From NCBI GenBank assembly GCA_964451095.1, contig CAYVGI010000055.1, positions 1-28,820 on the forward strand: 28,820 nucleotides of DNA, given 5' to 3'. Each line of letters starts with the position of its first letter. Positions within the stretch are counted from its first letter, which is position 1. Source of the DNA: DAOTTY01 sp964451095. GTDB lineage: Bacteria; Chloroflexota; Anaerolineae; Aggregatilineales; Phototrophicaceae. The notes beneath the pieces are model-generated. The model was given only the letters and a program-made list of their open reading frames with translations. It did no database searches and was not told the DNA's origin. Position numbers and translations under genes: made by a program. This document shows, piece after piece, positions 23,352 through 28,820 of the stretch.

Positions 23352-23588
23352 ATAACCCTCCTTAAATTTAGAAACGCAATTAAAGGTTAACTTAAAGTGC
23401 TTCAAAAAACAATCAGCAGGGGCTTAATCGTTTCAAAAATGAAAGCATGTGGGGAAAGGTGCAGCGTACAGTCAACAACTAGCACCCATCATTCTTAGTT
23501 TTAGTGCGGTGCGGGAACTTACTGCACAAGCTCCGCAAGCGCCCGCACATTCACCAAGAGGTTATCGCTGTAGTCATACAGCCCGCCC

Positions 23589-23729
23589 GCCAACCACTGG
23601 CACAATGCCTTCGGGTTCCGGCGCAATCACGGCTGCGTGAACATGACCATTAGTGATTCTATAGTGGCTGTACTTCTGGACGTTGGATGCCGAGGAACCC
23701 GTGGACGAAGACGGCACCTTGCAGACGTT
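23589..23729 (+). pseudogene. broken duplicate of the L,D-transpeptidase active-site region
   Basis: Aligns with 21472-21611 of the intact gene. The first part (ANHWHNAFGFRRNHGCVNMT) keeps HGC but has Asn for the Ser before it, and differs at many third positions. An extra base near 23657-23663 shifts the frame. From 23663 to 23729 all 67 bases equal 21545-21611. Both homology edges are abrupt, and there is no start, signal peptide or C-terminus. Confidence 0.85.
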
Positions 23730-23874
23730 GGTATTTTTGAACTTCATGTCTAGCGCTGTGTCCAATTCTGAAACACAAACTGTCCAGATGGTATGGTAGC
23801 CATGTTAATCGTGCCAATGGTGAAGAATGCGGATGAACACCGCAACGGGATAGCTGACGCCGCGTGAGGGATCA

Positions 23875-23882
23875 TGTATAGT
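23875..23882 (+). promoter_or_regulatory. -10 box TATAGT preceded by TG, for the SNF2/SWIM operon
   Basis: TG-TATAGT lies 42 bases before ATG 23925, the spacing seen at other promoters here. No -35 box is seen. Confidence 0.4.
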
Positions 23883-23924
23883 CTTCACTAGGGAAGGTCG
23901 TTACTGATTCCTGGTGGAGGTACG

Positions 23925-26698
23925 ATGCACATTATCCACGGTACCTGGCTCCCAAAAGCGGCGATGTTCGCGGTCTGGGCAGAAGACCCCAATCTATCCC
24001 CCCAATACAAACGCGGACGGCGGGGGCGCGTTGCGCCGCATCCGTTTGCCGCATCGTATGAGGCGGTCAGTGAGATCGTGCGACGGTTGACCACAGATGC
24101 CTTCGACGAACCAGCCCAGATCGAGATCTGGCTACCAGGCCAGGGCAAGCGCGTGTCCCCCTCACCGGAAGCCCTTGTCGCCGGGGCCGATCCGCTCACC
24201 AACGTGGCTGACTTGCTGTGTTGGGAGATCGAAGCGGCGTGCATCAGCGCGACGGATGCGCTGGACCTCTTCCTTCAGTATTCGGTATCATCACCGCGAG
24301 ACATACGCCTGGGTGGGGATGCGCGCTTTTGGGAACAGGTCGCGCTGCTGGTGATGAACCTCCTCGTTGAAGGACGTTACCTGCCGCAGCTCGATCAGAA
24401 CGGGCGACAATTCACGACAAAGTGGCGAGCCATCCTGGACCCCGACTTACGGCGGCAACTGGTTGCCAAGATGCCGCGTCTGTGCCAGGCCGCCAGTTCG
24501 GACCCGGAAGCGCCCGAAACCCCAGCGGCATTGTTAGATACTTTCCTCGATCACACCATTGATCTGTTCATCCGAGAGATGCACGAGAGCCGCCAACGAT
24601 CCGTGCCCCGTGGTGTGATGCAGGGTTTGACAGGTATGACGGACGCGCTTACGGGAACGATCGCCCAGAATAAAGCGTTGATGGACGCCTGGAATAGGTG
24701 GTCGGCGGGAGTGGGAGCGGTTGATCAAAGTGGACTGCGTGTGGGGCTGCGCCTGCGTGATCCCGGTGAAGATGGCGAGACGTGGCAAGTGGATTATCTG
24801 CTGCAAGCGGTGGATGATCCCAGTCTGATGATTGATGCTGAGCAGGTTTGGCAGGCGGGCACGGGCGCACTGGAGTACCTCGAATACCGCTTCGACCGTC
24901 CCGGTGAGCGACTGCTTACCGGGTTAGGGCGGGCCTCGCACATGTTCCCGCCGATTGAGCGGAGTTTACGACAGGCCAAACCCATCGGTGTAACGCTCGA
25001 CCGCGATGAGGCCTATCAGTTTCTCACCGAGGCACTGCCCATTTTAGAGACCAGCGGCTTTGCGGTGCAGGTTCCCAATTGGTGGGGGCGACGGGCACGG
25101 CTACGGGCCAAAGCCAAAATCAAGGGGCCTGCTAACGAATCATCTGGCTTCCTCACACGGGACGCGTTGCTGCGCTACGAGTGGCAGATGGCTCTGGGTG
25201 ATGAGACGCTCAGCCGCGATGAGTTCGAGGCGTTGGTGGCGCTCAAGCAACCCCTGGTTCGGCACAAAGGGGAGTGGATTGCCCTCGATCCTGATCAGAT
25301 CGACGCCGCCCGTAAGTTCTTCGAGCAGGCCGCAGGTGGGGATCTCACGCTGCAAGATGCGCTCAAGGCCAATGCCACTGCGACCGCCATCGACGGCATT
25401 GAAGTCGAGGAAACCGAGATCGAGGGCTGGCTGGAAGACGTATTCGCCCAGCTTTATCAGCCGGATACCATCCCACCTGCGCCGCCGCCGTCTCAACTCC
25501 AAGCAACGCTGCGACCGTATCAACAGCGCGGGTTTAGCTGGCTGGCACAGATGCGGCATATGGGGCTGGGCGCATGCCTGGCCGATGACATGGGCCTGGG
25601 GAAGACNNNNNNNNNNNNNNNNNNNNNNNNNNNNNNNNNNNNNNNNNNNNNNNNNNNNNNNNNNNNNNNNNNNNNNNNNNNNNNNNNNNNNNNNNNNNNN
25701 NNNNNNCATTCAAGCTCGCCCTCACAGGAACACCCGTCGAGAATCGTCTAAGCGAATTGTGGTCCATCTTCCAGTTTCTCAATCCCGGTTACCTGGGATC
25801 GCAAAAGGCGTTTCGGTCCAACTTCGCGCTGCCCGTCGAACGTTACGGCGACCCAGAAGCCACCGCGACCCTGCGTCAACTGACTGCGCCGTTCATCCTA
25901 CGGCGGGTGAAGACCGATATCGCCATCATCCAAGACCTACCGGAGAAGTTCGAGAACAAAGCCTACTGTACCCTCTCCGCCGAGCAGGTCACATTATACG
26001 AGGCGGCAGTACGCGAGAATATGGGGGCTATTGAGGCCGCTGACGAGGACATGTCCCGGCGGGGAAACATCCTTCGACTGCTGACGCATCTCAAGCAGAT
26101 CTGCAATCACCCGGCCCATTTTCTCAAAGAGGGGGAGACGGCCCCGTTGACAGAGCGTAGCGGCAAGCTAGATCGCCTCACCGACATCGTGGATGAGGTC
26201 TACGCCAACGGCGAACGGTTGCTGATCTTCACCCAGTATCGCGAGATGGGGGACTTGCTACAGGCCCATTTGCGCCAATATCTGGTTGATGAGGTGCTTT
26301 TTCTGCACGGGGGCACCCCGTCCCAGGCACGAGACGAGATGGTGCGCCGGTTCCAGGCGGCAAGCGGACCACCCGTGTTTGTCCTATCGCTCAAAGCCGG
26401 GGGCATCGGACTAACACTCACCGCCGCCAACCACGTTGTCCACTTCGACCGCTGGTACAATCCTGCTGTAGAAAATCAGGCGACAGATCGGGCCTATCGC
26501 ATCGGGCAAACGCGGGCGGTGCAAGTCCATAAGCTGATTTGCCTGGGGACGTTGGAGGAGCGGATTGACGAGATGATCGAGAAGAAACAGGCGGTCGCTG
26601 ACGCGGTGATCGACGCCGGGGAAAGCTGGATTTCCGAGCTGGACAACAACGATTTACGTGACCTGGTCAGTTTGCGGCGCGAGGCGCTGGAAGGATAA
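23925..26698 (+). CDS. SNF2-family ATPase/helicase with SNF2-associated domain (interrupted by assembly gap)
   Basis: GGTGGAGG just before ATG 23925 fixes the start. The first about 270 residues are family-specific; about 270-400 match the bacterial SNF2-associated domain (LSLRDPGEDGETW-like start, then GVTLDRDEAYQFLTEALPIL). The RecA-like half begins with LRPYQQRGFSWLAQMRHMGL and motif I LADDMGLGKT (about 553-562), where the N run starts. After it come motif III (LALTGTPVENRL), FILRRVKTD, ICNHPAHF, LLIFTQYREMGDLL, motif V (LSLKAGGIGLTLTAANHVVH) and motif VI (ATDRAYRIGQTRAV). Motif II (DEAQ/H) lies in the gap. The halves are in different frames only because the gap length is arbitrary. Such ATPases translocate on double-stranded DNA and remodel protein-DNA complexes. 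The SWIM gene follows four bases later. Confidence 0.93.
25607..25706. other. assembly gap of 100 N inside the SNF2 gene
   Basis: Exactly 100 N, the usual placeholder for a gap of unknown length. In SNF2 proteins motif I and motif III are about 120-140 residues apart, so about 400 bases are probably missing. Confidence 0.95.
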
Positions 26699-26702
26699 TC
26701 AA

Positions 26703-27584
26703 ATGAATTGGTATAACGGGTACAGCGACTTTGATGATTTTGACGACCTCTACGACTTGGACGACGATGAACGCATTGACTACGAAACCCCAGCTGACGC
26801 AGTCATCGTTTCTGGACCGGTGCGGGCAGAGAGTCGGCGTGGGGACATCGGGTGCGAGTGGTGGGGACAGCAATGGGTCGGTGTCATGGAGCGTTTCGGC
26901 ATGGATGGGCGCTTGGGTCGGGGAAAGTCCTACGCACGCAATGGCTCGGTGCTGCGGCTGGAAATTAGCACCGGGCGGGTTTACGCCGAGGTGCAGGGGA
27001 GTCGGCGGCGACCCTATCAAACCCAGATTCACCTCAAACCGCTCACTGATGCCGAATGGGAGATCGCGTTCAAGGCACTATCTCAGCAGGCGATTTACGC
27101 TGCGAAATTGCTCGCCGGGGAGATGCCTGGCGATATTGAAGCCGTGTTCCAGCACCATAAGTTGTCGCTGTTCCCACAGAAGAAAAGGGATATTCGCTTC
27201 TCCTGTAGCTGCCCAGATTGGGGCGATCCGTGTAAGCACGCCGCCGCCGTTTACTACCTGATCGCGGAGCAGCTTGACGCGGATCCCTTCTTGCTGTTTC
27301 ACCTACGTGGACGGGGCCGGGCGGCAGTGGTGGCAGCTTTGCAAGGGATGGACCTGGATAACACGGCGCATGTTCCCGCAGAGACGGTCGCGCCCCTAAC
27401 GGTTGAGAGCTTCTGGGACGCTGACCCGATCGCGCTCGTGCGCCAGCGCCCCGTGCAACCTGATACACCCATCGCCCTTCAGCAGGCGGGGATGCCGCCC
27501 AAACTTCGTGAGGACGACGTGCGCCAACTGTACTGGGAAGTGGCACAGGAAGCGCGTGACTGGCTGGGCGAAGACCTGGACTAA
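26703..27584 (+). CDS. SWIM zinc-finger protein, partner of the SNF2 ATPase
   Basis: 293 residues. ATG 26703 is set by AAGGA (26691-26695), which overlaps the end of the SNF2 gene; the stop of that gene is four bases upstream. The N-terminus is an acidic and aromatic tail (YSDFDDFDDLYDLDDDERID). The conserved region follows: CEWWGQQWVGVMERFGMDGR, RGKSYARNGSVLRLEI and VQGSRRRPYQTQIHLKPL. The SWIM finger itself is CSCPDWGDPCKHAAAVYYLI, with ligands C168, C170, C177 and H179. SWIM domains bind DNA or proteins, and their pairing with SNF2 ATPases in bacterial operons was noted when the domain was described. The two probably form a DNA-repair or chromatin-remodelling-like complex; the biological role is unproven. 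Confidence 0.92.
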   Translation: MNWYNGYSDFDDFDDLYDLDDDERIDYETPADAVIVSGPVRAESRRGDIGCEWWGQQWVGVMERFGMDGRLGRGKSYARNGSVLRLEISTGRVYAEVQGSRRRPYQTQIHLKPLTDAEWEIAFKALSQQAIYAAKLLAGEMPGDIEAVFQHHKLSLFPQKKRDIRFSCSCPDWGDPCKHAAAVYYLIAEQLDADPFLLFHLRGRGRAAVVAALQGMDLDNTAHVPAETVAPLTVESFWDADPIALVRQRPVQPDTPIALQQAGMPPKLREDDVRQLYWEVAQEARDWLGEDLD

Positions 27585-27588
27585 GCGC

Positions 27589-27767
27589 TTGGGGGAGTCG
27601 GAAGGGATTCACAAATATCTTGTGAAAATACCTAAAACGACGCACGGGATAGGCCAGATCGTGCCGAGTAGCCGCAACAGAATTCGCCCATTTTTGTTTC
27701 AGATGACTCAGGAGACAGGTTCCACGTCGCGTCATTCAGCGAGAAGTATCGATTTGGGGGAGTCGGA
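27589..27767 (+). repeat. 14-base direct repeat, copies 165 bases apart
   Basis: TTGGGGGAGTCGGA occurs at 27589-27602, four bases after the SWIM stop, and again at 27754-27767. The flanks differ. Confidence 0.6.
27608..27626. repeat. hairpin TTCACAA-5-TTGTGAA
   Basis: A 7-base perfect stem with a 5-base loop, 23 bases after the SWIM stop. No T-run follows, so it is a weak terminator candidate or a chance palindrome. Confidence 0.35.
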
Positions 27768-27796
27768 GCATCTTTTCAGTCTATTTTCTTCCCTGA

Positions 27797-27828
27797 TTAT
27801 GCTTACATCTGAGGGTCCGTAAGCATAA
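27797..27828. repeat. perfect 10-base hairpin upstream of the recombinase fragment
   Basis: Arms TTATGCTTAC (27797-27806) and GTAAGCATAA (27819-27828) pair perfectly around a 12-base loop. No T-run follows. It lies where the recombinase similarity starts. Confidence 0.7.
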
Positions 27829-27866
27829 CTGGACGATGCCTCACATTCGACAAGTTGAACGTTACG

Positions 27867-28820
27867 ATGCAGCAAGCTTGGTGCTTAATTGATCACGGCC
27901 CTAAAATGTCGTATATCGCCGTTAACTGGTTCTATGCCGGGTGGGTTGTGAGCGACAAGGCAGGCATACCGCCCAAGACAGTGCGTGGGCAGTGGCAGCC
28001 CTTGTTGACAACCGACGAGTTCGAGCTTGGTCTGGAGATTCTAGCGCGGCGCAATCGCCACCGGGTCGTCAAGCGCAGGCATGACTATCTCTTGAAAGGC
28101 TTGATCTATGTCGATTTGCCTGGTGAAACGAAACCTGTCAAGCTAACCGGATCGACATCCAATGCGAGCCGCTCAGGCGGTGGGACTGCCTACTACTGTG
28201 TTCCAAGCAGCAATGTAAACATTCTATGTAGCACCATCGATGACCAGATTCCGGTTGCCCTCATGGGTATCCAGGTTGATCCTGACCTGATCCCGCTGAT
28301 TCGAGAGAGTTATACGGACGAACTGGCGCGTAAGTTGGGACACCTGCGCCCATCTGAACGTGAAGAGCTGGAAGCGGCACTGCGAGCTGTTGATGAAGAA
28401 GAAGCGAGAACGGCGCGACTGTATGCAGCGGGCAAGATCACGGAACGGGTTTGGGATAACCTGTGGGCGGAATGGCAGGATCGACGCCGTACCTTACAGG
28501 TCAATCTGGAGGCGCTGCAACAAAAGCAGACCTTCCACATCAGGAATTTGGATGCCGCACTCACGATAATTGCAAAAGTGGGTATACTGTATAGTAAGCT
28601 GGAGCGTGGCGATCAAAAAGACTTGCTGCGCCAGATGGTCGAGCGGGTTGTGGTCAACCCGGAGGGAACTATCATCCGGCTGGAGTTACTCCCCCCATTC
28701 TCATACCTGCGTCACGTCACCAAGCGGGTTCAGGATAATGGTGGAGCAGCGGTTCAGGGAAAAACAAAGACCAGCACCAAGGCTGGTCAATGTTCGGACT
28801 ACGTCCTATCTGGTGACCCC
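27867..28820 (+). CDS. C-terminal part of a large serine recombinase, catalytic domain missing (3' end outside window)
   Basis: An open frame of 318 codons from ATG 27867 to the window edge; ATG 27906 is an alternative. From NWFYAGWVVSDKAGIP it matches the recombinase domain end (VRGQWQPLLTTDEFELGLEI), then the zinc-ribbon region (HDYLLKGLIYVDL ... TAYYCVPSSNVNILC), a long coiled coil (LRPSEREELEAALRAVDEEE onward) and the closing segment RQMVERVVVNPEGTIIRLEL. The N-terminal resolvase domain with its catalytic serine is absent, and the 280 bases upstream do not encode it. SYIAVNWFYAGW seems to join two motifs normally tens of residues apart, and an upstream frame holding MPHIRQVERYDAASLVLN ends in a stop just before, so a frameshift and a deletion are likely. 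The first zinc-ribbon Cys pair is also absent. No integrase activity is expected: probably a pseudogene from a mobile element. Confidence 0.75.
   Translation, partial: MQQAWCLIDHGPKMSYIAVNWFYAGWVVSDKAGIPPKTVRGQWQPLLTTDEFELGLEILARRNRHRVVKRRHDYLLKGLIYVDLPGETKPVKLTGSTSNASRSGGGTAYYCVPSSNVNILCSTIDDQIPVALMGIQVDPDLIPLIRESYTDELARKLGHLRPSEREELEAALRAVDEEEARTARLYAAGKITERVWDNLWAEWQDRRRTLQVNLEALQQKQTFHIRNLDAALTIIAKVGILYSKLERGDQKDLLRQMVERVVVNPEGTIIRLELLPPFSYLRHVTKRVQDNGGAAVQGKTKTSTKAGQCSDYVLSGDP

Larger units (their letters stand above)
23352..23924. other. 573-base spacer with gene remnants
   Basis: Between the divergent FG-GAP and SNF2 genes. It holds an AT-rich leader of the FG-GAP gene, the broken L,D-transpeptidase copy (23589-23729), two short frames that may be ends of lost genes (minus strand 23523-23590, ending ALAELVQ; plus strand 23802-23867, MLIVPMVKNADEHRNGIADAA), and the SNF2 promoter and ribosome site. 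No intact gene is seen. Confidence 0.6.
27585..27905. other. 321-base spacer with repeats, no intact gene
   Basis: After the SWIM gene. It holds a 14-base direct repeat (27589 and 27754), a 7-base hairpin (27608-27626), a perfect 10-base hairpin (27797-27828), and an apparent frame-shifted upstream end of the recombinase fragment (about 27797-27890, containing MPHIRQVERYDAASLVLN). No promoter or RNA gene is recognised. Confidence 0.5.

Noticed and set aside
27403..27822. 139-residue plus-strand ORF across the SWIM gene end
   Set aside because: It overlaps the SWIM coding frame and continues into repeat-rich spacer without any domain.

Overview
The window looks like a chromosomal scaffold from an uncultured, moderately high-GC bacterium, most likely a member of the Chloroflexota (Anaerolineae-like). 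This is an inference from style, not from a marker gene. The clues are several exported proteins with long Thr/Pro-rich linkers of the TPTPT type, lipoproteins with such linkers, and promoters made of a lone, often extended -10 box about 40 bases before the start codon. The run of exactly 100 N at 25607-25706 shows a draft or metagenome assembly. No rRNA, tRNA or CRISPR array was seen.

1-12.2 kb is ordinary housekeeping and envelope DNA: the end of a Thr/Pro-rich membrane-anchored surface protein, a TauE/SafE exporter, a small zinc-ribbon protein, a convergent pair (membrane protein plus anchored beta-propeller), an ABC ATPase/permease pair of the nitrate/sulfonate/taurine type without a binding protein, a Thr/Pro-linker lipoprotein, a CNNM/HlyC-type CBS protein, two convergent lipoproteins whose 3' ends overlap, and a flippase-like membrane protein coupled to a GT-B glycosyltransferase.

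12.2-21.6 kb holds a YdeI/OmpD-associated protein, an AAA+ ATPase with a Glu-Glu Walker B, a DinB-fold protein, dihydrolipoyl dehydrogenase (lpdA), glutaminyl-peptide cyclotransferase, a NUDIX hydrolase with a small membrane protein, an exported leucine-rich-repeat protein, a tandem DUF427 protein and an exported L,D-transpeptidase. Two palindrome-based repeat elements sit between genes here.

21.6-23.9 kb is a rearrangement scar. Directly after the L,D-transpeptidase stop lies the end of a response-regulator receiver domain without its gene. Next comes a lower-GC, oppositely oriented gene for a secreted seven-repeat FG-GAP protein with a C-terminal dockerin. Beyond it lies a broken second copy of the L,D-transpeptidase active-site region, of which 67 bases are identical to the intact gene.

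23.9-28.8 kb is accessory DNA: a large SNF2-family ATPase (interrupted by the assembly gap) and, four bases after it, a SWIM zinc-finger protein. This is a recognised bacterial operon pair thought to act on nucleic acids. It is followed by a repeat-rich spacer and the C-terminal part of a large serine recombinase that lacks its catalytic domain and runs off the window. The most interesting stretch is therefore 21.6-28.8 kb: a scar, an acquired surface protein, and a SNF2/SWIM pair beside recombinase debris. Nothing here proves a new system.
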